A stretch of DNA of 54,759 nt from DATJFH01 sp035495815 (GCA_035495815.1 DATJFH010000013.1:1-54759); one strand, 5' to 3'. Shown: positions 8,656-20,515, counted from the first letter of the stretch. The notes: generated by a model not told the origin, from the letters alone. Made by a program: numbers and translations.

Positions 8656-9774
8656 TTACAAAATCGCGGCAAAGAACCCGTCCCCAGGATCCCGGCCGGG
8701 CAGGCGGCGCACGGTTCTCATCGCCAATCCCTCCACGACGTCCTCATTCTCCTCCCGCTCGAGCGAACAGGTGGAGTAGACCAGCCGCCCTCCCGGCGCC
8801 AGCGCTTCCCTGGCGCGGCCGAGGATCCGGCGCTGCGACTCCTGCAGCTCCTCGATGTCGCCAGGCTGGAGACGCCACTTGATCTCCGGATTGTGAGCCA
8901 GAGTTCCGGTGCCGGAGCAGGGCGCGTCCACCAAAATGCGATCGAACTTGACGCGGAAAGGCAGCGGCTCCCGCGCGTCGAGCGCCACCAGGCTGATCCC
9001 AAGCTTCCGCAGCGGAGCCAGGCGGCGCGGATGGATGTCGCAGGCCACCGCCTTGACGTCCGATTCAAGGGCCTGCGCCGTCTTGTTCCCGGGCGCGGCG
9101 CACAGATCGAGAAAGCGATGCCCCGGCTCCAGGCCGAGCAGCGGGACGATCGACTGGGACCCGATGTCCTGGACGCGCAGCCCGCGCGTGTCCGCGGAAA
9201 TCACCCGGTAGCAGCCTTCGATTTCCGTCGCCTCCAGGCCGGGAGCTCCGCCGGGCAGCCGCACGTAGGTCTCGGGACGGACCAGGTTCGCCCGGGCGAC
9301 GGCATCCGCTGTTTCCGCGCCGAACTGGCGGTCCCACCGGTCGAGCAGCCACTCCGGGTGCGCCAGCTCGATGGCGCGGCTGGGCCAGGAGACCGGCTGC
9401 CGGTCAACTTTGCGCAGCACGGCGTTGGCGAATCCGGCGGCCGACCGCTTGCGGGCCCGCTTGATCAGCTCGATGCTTTCATGCACCGAGGAGTGCGCCG
9501 GGATCCGCTCGAGATAGCGCATTTGATAGATGGCCATGCGCAAGGCGACCCGCACTTCGGCGTCCAGCCGGGACGCGGGACGTCCGGAATAGTGTTCGAT
9601 CAGGTAATCGAGCTGCGACTGAAATCGCAGCGCGCCGAGCGTAATCTCCGACGCCAGGCCGGCGTCGCGCGAGTCGAGGCTTTTGGAGAGAGCGAAGAGC
9701 AGGTCGGCCGCAAATCCGCCGCTCTCGACGCGCAGCAGGACATCGAAAGCGGTGGAGCGTGCAGGAGAGGGCAA
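8656..9774 (-). CDS. rsmB: 16S rRNA (cytosine-967-C5) methyltransferase
   Basis: The 372-residue protein has an N-terminal NusB-like helical domain (about residues 5-125), with SEITLGALRFQSQLD and SAAGFANAVLRKV. A Rossmann methyltransferase domain follows: the SAM loop DLCAAPGNKT is at 223-232. The two catalytic cysteines of the RCMT class are both present: Cys286 in DAPCSGTGTL (nucleophile side) and Cys336 in YSTCSLE. The enzyme transfers methyl from S-adenosylmethionine to C967 of 16S rRNA. At 372 residues it is shorter than the E. coli protein (429), but all motifs are there. The C-terminus DGFFAAIL is the normal ending. It is followed on the + strand side by a signalling gene, with no rpoZ/fmt neighbours. 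Confidence 0.95.
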   Translation of the reverse strand: MPSPARSTAFDVLLRVESGGFAADLLFALSKSLDSRDAGLASEITLGALRFQSQLDYLIEHYSGRPASRLDAEVRVALRMAIYQMRYLERIPAHSSVHESIELIKRARKRSAAGFANAVLRKVDRQPVSWPSRAIELAHPEWLLDRWDRQFGAETADAVARANLVRPETYVRLPGGAPGLEATEIEGCYRVISADTRGLRVQDIGSQSIVPLLGLEPGHRFLDLCAAPGNKTAQALESDVKAVACDIHPRRLAPLRKLGISLVALDAREPLPFRVKFDRILVDAPCSGTGTLAHNPEIKWRLQPGDIEELQESQRRILGRAREALAPGGRLVYSTCSLEREENEDVVEGLAMRTVRRLPGRDPGDGFFAAIL

Positions 9775-9794
9775 GTGTCGAAGAGCGCGGCGGG

Positions 9795-10922
9795 TCAGCC
9801 GCCGGACGGCATGGGCGCCGGCGTCTCCGCCAGCAGGTTGCTCAGGTCGAGAGCGGCCTTGCTCTTCGACCGGCCGGTTCCGTTCCGGATCTCGGTCCAG
9901 ATGCCCGCCGGCACGCGGAGAAAATATTTGACCACATCCGGATCGAACTGAGTACCGGCGAAGCGCAGGATTTCATTGCGCGCCTGTTCATAGGACAGCG
10001 CCTTGCGATAGGGACGGTCGGAGGTCATCACGTCCAGGCAATCGGTGACCGAGAAGATCCGCGCGCCCAGCGGAATGTCGCTCTTGCTGAGCTTCCTCGG
10101 GTAGCCGCCGCCGTCGTACCGCTCGTGATGGGAGAGCACCACATCGGAGGCGGGTTTGAGCGCCTCGATTCCGTCCAGGATCCAGAAACCGATATGCGGA
10201 TGCTTCTGCATGTCGATCCATTCGCGGTCCGTGAGCTTGCCGGGCTTGAGCAGGATGCTGTCGGAGATGCCGATTTTGCCGATGTCGTGAAGCATGGCGC
10301 CCCGCCGGATGACATCCAGCTGGGCCGCGTCGACGCCCATTTCCCGGGCCAGGAACAGCGTATACTCGCTGACCCGCTTCGAGTGGGCCTGCGTCTCGTG
10401 CTCGCGCGCGTCAAGGGCGGCTACCAGCGCCTCGAGGGTGATCTCGGAGGCGTCGTGGAGCCGGTCGAGCATACGGCGCAGCTCCACGGTCCGTTCGTTG
10501 ACGGTCTCTTCGAGGAGCTGCATTCTCTGCGCCTGCTCGATCTGATTCCGGCGCCGCTGCAGCGCTTCCCGCACGCTGTTGGTGATCTCGGCCAGCCGGA
10601 ACGGCTTGAGGATATAGTCGAGCGCGCCGATGCGCATCGCGTTCACGGCCAGCGTCAGGTCCTCGCAGGCGGTAAGCATCAGGACCCCGACGCCGGGACA
10701 GGTGCGGATGATCTCCGCAAGCAGCTCCAGGCCGTTCATGCCCGGCATGCGGACGTCCGTCAGCACCAGATCGAATCCGCCGTCGGCCAGCATTTCGAGA
10801 GCCGCGCCGCCGTTGGCAGCCAGCTTTACCTGGTGTCCGACCTGCTGGAGGTGCTCCCCCAGCAGCGCTCGGATGGGAGCCTCGTCATCGACGATGAGAA
10901 TTCTCGTAGTCAGTGCAGCCAT
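9795..10922 (-). CDS. Response regulator with HD-GYP phosphodiesterase domain
   Basis: The 375-residue protein combines a receiver with an HD-GYP domain. The receiver (1-120) has the acidic pair Asp12/Asp13, phospho-acceptor Asp56 in LVLTDVRMPG and conserved Lys106 in YILKPF. A short coiled linker (about 122-160) leads to the HD-GYP domain (165-335). There the HD dyad LHDIGKIGIS (212 onward) and the diagnostic HHERYDGGGYP (265-275) are intact, as is SDRPYRKALS. Such enzymes hydrolyse cyclic di-GMP to pGpG/GMP. It therefore links an unseen sensor kinase to c-di-GMP turnover; the PilZ protein at 27.9-28.3 kb is a possible reader in the same cell. No kinase gene is adjacent. Confidence 0.95.
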   Translation of the reverse strand: MAALTTRILIVDDEAPIRALLGEHLQQVGHQVKLAANGGAALEMLADGGFDLVLTDVRMPGMNGLELLAEIIRTCPGVGVLMLTACEDLTLAVNAMRIGALDYILKPFRLAEITNSVREALQRRRNQIEQAQRMQLLEETVNERTVELRRMLDRLHDASEITLEALVAALDAREHETQAHSKRVSEYTLFLAREMGVDAAQLDVIRRGAMLHDIGKIGISDSILLKPGKLTDREWIDMQKHPHIGFWILDGIEALKPASDVVLSHHERYDGGGYPRKLSKSDIPLGARIFSVTDCLDVMTSDRPYRKALSYEQARNEILRFAGTQFDPDVVKYFLRVPAGIWTEIRNGTGRSKSKAALDLSNLLAETPAPMPSGG

Positions 10923-11079
10923 GCGCTGAATGGGTTCGAGCCGTGGCCATCGTACCGGCTATGGGAGCTAACGGACTACCGCTCCCGGCCAACCAACCTT
11001 ATGCGACCTTGCAATTGTAACACGGCTGCCACCCGCCCAATGTCAACGGGATTTCGGGTGGAGCGGTTACACAAATTTG

Positions 11080-12024
11080 TCAATGCCGCCGCAAACTCTC
11101 GAAATGATCGAGGGTTTTCCGGATTCCCTCCTCCAGTGGAGTCTTGGGGATACCGGGAATCCGGGCACGCAGGAGCGAATCGTCCATGCGGCAGGCGACC
11201 GGTACCTTGGGGCCTTCGACGCCGATCAACGCGGCCGCGCCGGGCCGCAGACGGTCCAGGGTCGCGACCAGGTCGAGCATGTCGATCACCGCCCCTTCGA
11301 GATTGAATACGTGGGCGCCTTCGAGGTCCGAGAGGAGGCACCGGACAAAGGTCTCGGCCACATCCTCGACATATTGCAAATCCATGTTTCCGCTGACACG
11401 AATGCGGAAAGGCTGCTGCTCGGCGACCGCTTTCATCGCCAGGGTGGGGTCCGCCGTGAGGCCGCGGTCGCGTCCGACGCCGTAGACGGTCCAGGGGCGC
11501 AGGCCGATGCTGGAGATTCCATTCGCCAGGTAGAACGCACGGGCGTTGCCTTCGTTGGCCTGCTTGAAGACGCCGTAGTGAGTGGAGGGTTTCACCGGGT
11601 CGTCCTCGCTCAGCTTACCGTTTCCGTAAACTTCCTCCGGTCCCCAGACCGCCGAGGAACTGGCGTACACGACGCGCACCGGCCGGCCGGCGTCGCGCGC
11701 GGCCACGAACACGTTCAGCGAGCCGACGACATTGATCATGGCGCCCGCGACCGGGTCGGCCTGGCAGAAGGGCATGAGCACGGCCGCCAGGTGCACGATG
11801 TGGGTGATGCCGCCCTCGGCGACCAGCGATTTCAGGCGGGCGGTGTCCTCTATTTTTCCCACCTCGACCGGAATCCGGGATACCTGGTCGGGGGGAAGCA
11901 GGAGAGAGAGGCGCGCCGGATTCGGATCGGCGTCGTAAATCAATACATCCAGACCGCGCTGCAGAAGAACCTTGACTACCCACGCCCCGATGCAACCCTG
12001 CGCACCGGTTACCAGAACACGCAC
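11080..12024 (-). CDS. NAD-dependent sugar-nucleotide epimerase/dehydratase family protein
   Basis: The 314-residue protein is an extended short-chain dehydrogenase. The N-terminal nucleotide-binding motif is VLVTGAQGCIG (Gly-x-x-Gly-x-x-Gly). It then has the adenine-site Asp in LIYDADPN, the catalytic Ser region VVYASSSAVWG, and the Tyr-x-x-x-Lys pair in THYGVFKQANE. The C-terminal half (about 175-310) is the variable substrate domain, so the substrate (UDP-sugar or other) is not predictable. The frame is open far upstream. I place the start at a GTG (12022-12024) because the Rossmann motif begins two codons later and a GGAGG sequence lies 4 bp before it. It lies 95 bp downstream of metH on the same strand. 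Confidence 0.88.
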   Translation of the reverse strand: MRVLVTGAQGCIGAWVVKVLLQRGLDVLIYDADPNPARLSLLLPPDQVSRIPVEVGKIEDTARLKSLVAEGGITHIVHLAAVLMPFCQADPVAGAMINVVGSLNVFVAARDAGRPVRVVYASSSAVWGPEEVYGNGKLSEDDPVKPSTHYGVFKQANEGNARAFYLANGISSIGLRPWTVYGVGRDRGLTADPTLAMKAVAEQQPFRIRVSGNMDLQYVEDVAETFVRCLLSDLEGAHVFNLEGAVIDMLDLVATLDRLRPGAAALIGVEGPKVPVACRMDDSLLRARIPGIPKTPLEEGIRKTLDHFESLRRH

Positions 12025-12119
12025 CCTGCCTCCGAGAGAAAGAGAATGGAAGACTTTCAATATAGCACGCACGATGCGCCGGGCGCCTGCGGGAATCGCG
12101 GGTTCGACCGGGCGCGGCT

Positions 12120-15100
12120 CTACGCCGCCGCTTCTTCCCCGGCCGTGAAGTAGGCGCAATCCGGGTGATGGAACACCATGGCGCTGACGCTGGCTTCCGG
12201 TTCCATCATCATTCCTTCGGTCAGCTCGACGCCGATCTCTTCCGGCCGCAGCAGCTTCCACAGGCCCGCCTGATCGTCCAGGTTCGGACACGCCGGGTAT
12301 CCGAAACTGTAGCGCTTGCCGCGGTACCGCGAGGTGAAGCGCTCCTGCATCGTCATCCCGGGCGGATCGGGGAAGCCCCAGTCCTCGCGGATACGCCGGT
12401 GCAGCCACTCCGCGCAGCCCTCGGCCGTTTCGATCGCCAGGGCCTGCAGGCCGTGGGCTTTGAAATACTCGCCCGCCTGTTTCCATTCCTCGGATTTCTC
12501 GCGAATTCCGGCCCCCGCCGTCACCACGAAGAAGGCCACGTGGTCGCGCCCGCCGCCGGCCGGGTCCAGCACGTAGTCGCTCAGACACAGCCCGTCCTGC
12601 CGGAGCTGCCGTCCGAAGTGAAACGTGTGCAGGGGGCTTTCCGCTCCGGGGGCGAACAGGTGAATGGAATTGCCGTCGCGCTGGGCTTCGAAGAACTGCC
12701 ACACGGCTTTCACTTTCATGAGCCGGGCCGCTTCTTCCTTCAGCGCCTCCATGTTCTGAAACAGCGACAAGGCCTTCTCGTCATGAGCCAGCAGGTCCTT
12801 CTCGAAATTCCCCTTGTATCCGAGATGCCGGCCGTACAACATGAACGGGTTGATATAACTCCAGACCTCGGCCAGTTGCGGCACGTCGCGGAGGCGGCGG
12901 TCGAGATAGGGAACGGCCGGTATCGGGAGGTCGGTCCGGACTTTGCCGCTGCGGATCTGAGTCATGGGCGGCAGCGCTTCCGGCGTCTCTTCGGGCGGCT
13001 TGGGCGCAGTGGCAAAAGTATGTGCCCGGAGGGTGGCCTCGCGCGCATCTGGATCCATCAGCAGGTTCATGAGGCGCAGGCCGGTCATGGCGTCCCTGGC
13101 ATAGCAGACCGCGCGCCCGTAGGCCGGCGCGATCTTGTTCCTGGTGTAGTTTTCCGAAAGCGCGGCCCCGCCCACCAGAATGGGCGCCTCGACGCCCGAG
13201 GATTTCAAGTCTTCCGCCGTGACCACCATCTGCTGCGCGCTCTTCACGAGCAATCCGGAGAGCCCGATCGCATCCGGCCGGTGCTTCTGGAACTCCTGAA
13301 TCAGCGTCTCCGGCAGGACCTTGATCCCGAGGTTGATCACCGTGTAGCCGTTATTGGCCAGAATGATTTCCACCAGGTTCTTCCCGATATCGTGCACGTC
13401 GCCCTTCACGGTCGCCAGGATGATCTTCCCGCGCGCGGCCGTATCGGCCTTCTCCATGAACTGTTCCAGGTGGCTGACGGCGGCTTTCATGGCCTCCGCC
13501 GATTGCAGCACTTCGGCCACGATGAGCTCGTTATTGTTGAACAGCCGGCCGACCTCGGACATGCCCGCCATGAGCGGCCCGTTGATGATGTCCAGGGGGG
13601 CGGCGCCCTCGGCGCGCTTCCGGTCGAGATCGGGAATCAGCCCGTCCCTGGTGCCCTCGATAATGTAGTTCGCCAGCCGCTGATCGAGCGGCAGATCGGA
13701 CGCTTTCTGCTTCGTCCTGCCGGTGGCGCCGCGGAAATGCCCGGCGATGGCCGCGATATGGAACTGGTTGATGGCCACCTTCTGCTCCGGCGTCTGCCGG
13801 CGCCAGTCCTCCGGCGCTGCAATCGACTCGGGCGGGGTATTGAACAGGAGGGCTTCGGCCAGGCGGCGCTCCTCCGCGGGAATGGAGGCAAAGCGCTCCA
13901 GCTTCTGGGCGTTGACGATGGCCAGGTCCAGGCCCGCCTTGGTGCAGTAATAAAGGAAGACGGAGTTGACCACCTCGCGCGCCGCCGCCGGCAATCCGAA
14001 CGAGATGTTCGAAATCCCGAGCACCGTTTTGACGAACGGAATGGTTTCCTTGATCAGCCGGATGCCTTCGATGGTCTCCACCGCGCCGCCGATGTAGTTG
14101 GCGTCGCCGGTGGCGCAGGGGAACACCAGCGGATCGAACACGATGTCCTCCGGCGGGATCCCGTACTTTTCGGTCAGCAGCCGGTAAGAGCGGCCGGCGA
14201 TGGCCAGCTTCCGCTCCCGCGTGAAGGCCTGCGCCTGCCGCTTGTCTTCGTCGATGCAGCCCACCACCAGGGCGGCTCCGTAGCGCCGCGCAATCGGGCA
14301 GGTGCGCTCGAACTTCTCCTCCCCGTCCTCCAGGTTGATGGAGTTGATGAGGCTCTTGCCCTGGCAATAAGTCAGCGCCAGCTCGATAGCTTTCGGATCG
14401 GTGGTATCGATCATGATCGGCGCTTTGATCTTATTGATGAGCTTCCCGTAGAACGGCGGAATGTCGCGGATCTCGTCGCGGTCGGTGCTCTGCAGGCAGA
14501 CGTCGACGATATGGGCGCCGTTCTTGACCTGCCAGCGCGCGATCTCGGTGGCCTCCTCCCACTTTTCCTCGGCCACCATGTTCTTGAACAGGCGCGAGCC
14601 GATGACGTTGGTGCGCTCGCCGACGATGAGGGGCCGGTTGCTCTCCTCCGCCTCGACCAGTTCCTTGCCGGAGAAGAAGACCCGGTGCGCGGCGGACGGG
14701 ATGGGCCGCGGCTCCCTGCCGGCCGCCATTTCGGCGATCGCCTTGATATGGGCGGGGGTGGTGCCGCAGCAGCCGCCCACGATGTTCAGCCATCCATGAT
14801 TGACGAATCGTTCCAGGTGTCCGGCGACCGATTCGGGAGTTTCGTTATATTTCAACTCCTCGTTCGGCAGCCCGGCGTTCGGATAGCAGGAGATGCGCGT
14901 GGTGGCCAGCTCGTGCAGCGTCCGCAGGTGATCGGTCATGAATTCAGGACCGGTGCCGCAGTTGAGGCCGATCGAAATCAGGTCGGCATGCGAAACCGAA
15001 GCCCAGAAGGCGTCGGCGGTCTGGCCGGCCAGCATGCTGCCCATCGGCTCGATGGTGGCCGAGACCATGACGGGAATGCGGCGCCCCAGTTCCTGGCGCA

Positions 15101-15650
15101 GCCGCTCGATTCCGAGCAGCCCGGCTTTGACGGCGCGTGTGTCGTTGCAGGTCTCGAGGAGCAGCGCGTCGACGCCGCCATCGACCAGCGCGCGCGCCTG
15201 GTCGTAATAATTCTGGCGCAGCTCATCGAAGGTGACGCCGCCGGTGACGCTGATGGCCCGCGTCGTGGGTCCCATGGAACCGGCCACCCAGCGCGGCTTG
15301 CCGGGAGTGGAGTACTGGTCGGCCGCACGGCGGGCGAGTTCCGCGGCGGCTTTGTTCAACGCATACGCCTCGCCGCCGACATGAAATTCCGAAAGCACGA
15401 GATGAGTGCCGTTGAAGGTATTGGTCTCGATGATATCGGCGCCGGCTTCGAGGTACTGGTTGTGAATGCCCTCGACCACGTCCGGCCGCGTTTTGACGAT
15501 GTAGTCGGTGAGGTTCTCGAGGTGCGCCCCGCCGTAATCGGCCACGGTCATGTGCAGCTGGAGCAACTGGCCCATGGAGCCGTCGATCACCAGGATGCGC
15601 GATTCGAGGGCTTCCAGTAACGCTTTTTGACGTACCTCAGGGCTGCTCAT
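12120..15650 (-). CDS. metH: Cobalamin-dependent methionine synthase
   Basis: The 1176-residue protein has the full MetH layout. The homocysteine domain (about 15-310) carries the zinc ligands Cys231 (LNCGTGP) and Cys294/Cys295 (VGGCCGTTP). The methyltetrahydrofolate/pterin domain (about 335-615) has GERTNVIGSRLFK and DTTDPKAIELAL. The cobalamin module (about 640-880) has the base-off ligand His753 in DVHDIGKNLV. The C-terminal activation domain (about 920-1170) has RYSFGYPACPNL for SAM binding. The enzyme methylates homocysteine using methyl-cobalamin. The activation domain implies a flavodoxin-type reductant. The ATG at 15650 fits the family start. No MetF or corrinoid gene is adjacent. Confidence 0.97.
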   Translation of the reverse strand: MSSPEVRQKALLEALESRILVIDGSMGQLLQLHMTVADYGGAHLENLTDYIVKTRPDVVEGIHNQYLEAGADIIETNTFNGTHLVLSEFHVGGEAYALNKAAAELARRAADQYSTPGKPRWVAGSMGPTTRAISVTGGVTFDELRQNYYDQARALVDGGVDALLLETCNDTRAVKAGLLGIERLRQELGRRIPVMVSATIEPMGSMLAGQTADAFWASVSHADLISIGLNCGTGPEFMTDHLRTLHELATTRISCYPNAGLPNEELKYNETPESVAGHLERFVNHGWLNIVGGCCGTTPAHIKAIAEMAAGREPRPIPSAAHRVFFSGKELVEAEESNRPLIVGERTNVIGSRLFKNMVAEEKWEEATEIARWQVKNGAHIVDVCLQSTDRDEIRDIPPFYGKLINKIKAPIMIDTTDPKAIELALTYCQGKSLINSINLEDGEEKFERTCPIARRYGAALVVGCIDEDKRQAQAFTRERKLAIAGRSYRLLTEKYGIPPEDIVFDPLVFPCATGDANYIGGAVETIEGIRLIKETIPFVKTVLGISNISFGLPAAAREVVNSVFLYYCTKAGLDLAIVNAQKLERFASIPAEERRLAEALLFNTPPESIAAPEDWRRQTPEQKVAINQFHIAAIAGHFRGATGRTKQKASDLPLDQRLANYIIEGTRDGLIPDLDRKRAEGAAPLDIINGPLMAGMSEVGRLFNNNELIVAEVLQSAEAMKAAVSHLEQFMEKADTAARGKIILATVKGDVHDIGKNLVEIILANNGYTVINLGIKVLPETLIQEFQKHRPDAIGLSGLLVKSAQQMVVTAEDLKSSGVEAPILVGGAALSENYTRNKIAPAYGRAVCYARDAMTGLRLMNLLMDPDAREATLRAHTFATAPKPPEETPEALPPMTQIRSGKVRTDLPIPAVPYLDRRLRDVPQLAEVWSYINPFMLYGRHLGYKGNFEKDLLAHDEKALSLFQNMEALKEEAARLMKVKAVWQFFEAQRDGNSIHLFAPGAESPLHTFHFGRQLRQDGLCLSDYVLDPAGGGRDHVAFFVVTAGAGIREKSEEWKQAGEYFKAHGLQALAIETAEGCAEWLHRRIREDWGFPDPPGMTMQERFTSRYRGKRYSFGYPACPNLDDQAGLWKLLRPEEIGVELTEGMMMEPEASVSAMVFHHPDCAYFTAGEEAAA

Positions 15651-15766
15651 AGATAAGAAGGCGGCGCCTTGATTTTAGCAGCCGGAAGCCGGGCCTTGCT
15701 TGGAAGGCGAAGGATCGAAACCGGAAACCAGGGAGAGAAACTGCTACAGGCTGAAAGCCAGAGCCG

Positions 15767-15780
15767 AACTCTGCGAACCA
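15767..15780 (+). repeat. Left copy of a 14 bp direct repeat flanking the low-GC islet
   Basis: AACTCTGCGAACCA matches AACTCTGCGGACCA at 16647-16660 in 13 of 14 positions and in the same orientation. The two copies lie on either side of the HEPN pseudogene. They may mark the borders of an inserted segment, but the match is short. Confidence 0.4.
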
Positions 15781-15816
15781 TTACTCCGCCGCCAGTTGTT
15801 GCCGTTGTGTTTTAGG

Positions 15817-15829
15817 GGCCAGGATGGAA
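15817..15829 (+). repeat. Possible degenerate att copy of the tRNA-Phe 3' part
   Basis: GGCCAGGATGGAA resembles GGCCAGGGACGGAA at 16716-16729, which is the acceptor/T-arm part of the tRNA-Phe gene, in the same orientation (one base missing, one mismatch). Islands that integrate at tRNA 3' ends leave such a partial copy at the far end. The similarity is short, so this is only a candidate. Confidence 0.25.
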
Positions 15830-15926
15830 ACGCAGCAGCCTGGGCCGGGAGGCTATCCCATAAGGATCAGGCTTTGGGACGCCTGCCCAGATTCTCGCCG
15901 CCTGTTTTCGGATTCGTCTTCCACGT

Positions 15927-16535
15927 TCATTCTTCATGCCGGCGGAGATGCTCGCTCCAGGTTAGTCCGGCGACGTTCTTACCTTCGATCTTAAGCGTAA
16001 CCGCATAGTCGAAACTGATTATAAACCGGGGGTCTTTCGGCTCTACTGGGACACGTTCGGCATACATCTCAAATTGTGGGAGTGGCCCAACAAATCCCAA
16101 ATCCCAAATGCTGCATCTCAGCGTTGGCAGTCTCGGTAGCAGTATCCAGTCTCTCCCATGTGCCATGTCCGTTAAATTCATGGGAGATTGCATTTCTCAG
16201 GTTGCGTAGCTCGTGAAGTTTTGACGGCGATCTTAGATATCCTCCGTCGCTGAGAAAATTGATCTTTCCATTGAAGTCTGCCCGATAACTATTTGTCATT
16301 GTAAGGCCCGCTTGTGCAATGTACTCATCCAGGGCTTCGTCAAGAAGAGATGTAAGCTTCACAATCAGCAGAGAAGGCAATAGCCTGTCCAGTATCGGGT
16401 TGTTCGGGACTGGCCCAACCGATTGGATGACGAATGGTTTTTTGTAATCGCGAACGCTACCTCAATTAGAAGAGTTCGCCAGCTTTCACGAATTGAGTTC
16501 GGCGCTGGATTTATCATGCCCACATTGTTCCACAT
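15927..16535 (-). pseudogene. HEPN-type RNase-like gene broken by two slippage frameshifts
   Basis: Read on the minus strand from ATG 16535, a protein-like frame runs to an A6 run (16438-16443), continues in another frame to a tandem heptamer AAATCCC (16092-16105), then continues in a third frame to the TGA at 15927. Adding one A and removing one heptamer restores a single frame of about 200 residues without stops. The restored protein is mostly helical. Around residues 111-120 it has RNLRNAISHE, an Arg-x4-His motif typical of HEPN RNases of toxin and defence systems, preceded by a helix SLLDEALDEYI. GC is about 47%, well below the surroundings. No MNT-type or other antitoxin partner is visible. 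It could be a pseudogene, a phase-variable gene or a sequencing artefact. Confidence 0.65.
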
Positions 16536-16646
16536 CGGCGCTCACCCGTTGACGCAGATTGAGACTTTCACTTTCTCCCTTTCGGAAACGGGTGCATTGA
16601 GGGTGCAAGCAGATCAATCGAAACATGCAGATCCACCCTGAGGCAA

Positions 16647-16660
16647 AACTCTGCGGACCA
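16647..16660 (+). repeat. Right copy of a 14 bp direct repeat flanking the low-GC islet
   Basis: AACTCTGCGGACCA is the partner of the copy at 15767-15780 (13 of 14 identical). It lies 51 bp from the tRNA-Phe 3' end, between the tRNA and the broken HEPN gene. Confidence 0.4.
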
Positions 16661-16711
16661 GATTTTGGAATGAAATGGAATGAAACTGTGAATCTAGAGG
16701 GTTATTGGAAA

Positions 16712-16787
16712 TGGTGGCCAGGGACGGAATTGAACCGCCGACGCCAGCCTTTTCAGGGCTGCGCTCTACCAACTGAGCTACCTGGCC
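16712..16787 (-). tRNA. tRNA-Phe (anticodon GAA)
   Basis: The 76 nt minus-strand gene folds as a complete cloverleaf. The acceptor GGCCAGG pairs with CCTGGCC, and the D-arm is GCTC/GAGC with AGTTGGTA. The anticodon stem CAGCC/GGCTG holds the loop CTGAAAA (anticodon GAA), and the T-loop is TTCAATT. The discriminator A and the CCA end are encoded at 16712-16714. One G-T pair occurs in the T-stem. Its 3' end faces the low-GC islet with the broken HEPN gene, a typical integration geometry. Confidence 0.97.
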
Positions 16788-16874
16788 GCTCCGCGTATCC
16801 CGATTGTACCAGATACACCGCCCTCCAAGCTCGCCGGAGACTCCGCTTCGGATATCATATGAAGTGCCATTACC

Positions 16875-20015
<3,141 letters not shown>

Positions 20016-20056
20016 CGGCGGGGCGCCAGCCATATAGGCTCGCGCAATCCCGAATC

Positions 20057-20515
20057 CTATCTCTCGGCGACCTGCCAGGCGTCCCAGTAATGGGCATCGA
20101 ACCTCACATGGTCCGCCTGGCTCTCCTCAAACGTCACGGTGGAAAAGAACAGCAGCTTGGCTCCCGCCGTCAGCGACATGAAGCCGCTGGCGTACCCCGG
20201 CGGAATATAGACGATGGAGGGCTTGTATTCGGTCAAGACGAACCGGCTCACGGGCAGATCCCTGGACGGAGAATCCCAACGATCGACTTTGACCGTCCCG
20301 ACCACCGAGGTGCCCTGCACCGCCATCACATACTGTGCTTCCCGCACGTGCCCGTGCCACGCCCGGATGAAGCCGGCTCGATGATTGGACACAAAATACA
20401 TGCGCTTGACATTCGGCAGATGGAAATCGTTCGCGAAGGCCACCGTACCCCGGTCATCCACCGCAAGGCCACCCTCGATCACATAAGGCGCAGGGGCCAT
20501 ACGGATCTTAGGCAT
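20057..20515 (-). CDS. Cupin-fold sugar-nucleotide epimerase/isomerase (RmlC/FdtA-like)
   Basis: The 152-residue protein is a single cupin domain. DDRGTVAFAND, FIRAWHGHVREAQYVMAVQG and IVYIPPGYASGFMSL line up with the dTDP-4-dehydrorhamnose 3,5-epimerase / 3,4-ketoisomerase group, with the histidines of the WHGH segment in the active site. Such enzymes rearrange dTDP-4-keto sugars for cell-surface glycans. The usual rmlABD genes are not nearby, so the exact sugar is unknown. The ATG has GGAG four bases upstream. It lies 29 bp downstream of the LuxR-type regulator gene on the same strand and may share its transcript. Confidence 0.75.
   Translation of the reverse strand: MPKIRMAPAPYVIEGGLAVDDRGTVAFANDFHLPNVKRMYFVSNHRAGFIRAWHGHVREAQYVMAVQGTSVVGTVKVDRWDSPSRDLPVSRFVLTEYKPSIVYIPPGYASGFMSLTAGAKLLFFSTVTFEESQADHVRFDAHYWDAWQVAER

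Larger units (their letters stand above)
15651..15926. other. metH upstream region with a candidate nested RNA fold
   Basis: This 276 bp separates metH from the HEPN pseudogene, and would hold the metH promoter and leader on the minus strand. I do not see the conserved core of SAM or cobalamin riboswitches. There is a compact self-complementary block at 15841-15889. CAGGC (15868-15872) pairs with GCCTG (15881-15885), TGGG (15841-15844) can pair with CCCA (15886-15889), and TCCCA (15856-15860) is complementary to TGGGA (15875-15879) inside the hairpin loop, as in a pseudoknot. This may be fortuitous. Confidence 0.35.

Noticed and set aside
11080..12702. A 540-codon open frame extending the epimerase into the metH end
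   Set aside because: The extra residues are an antisense-type shadow of metH in low-complexity, Arg/Pro-rich sequence; the Rossmann motif and GGAGG-GTG start define a 314-residue protein.
12165..15620. A 1151-codon open frame opposite metH
   Set aside because: It is a mirror of the metH reading frame, has no recognisable domain, and arises from high GC at third codon positions.
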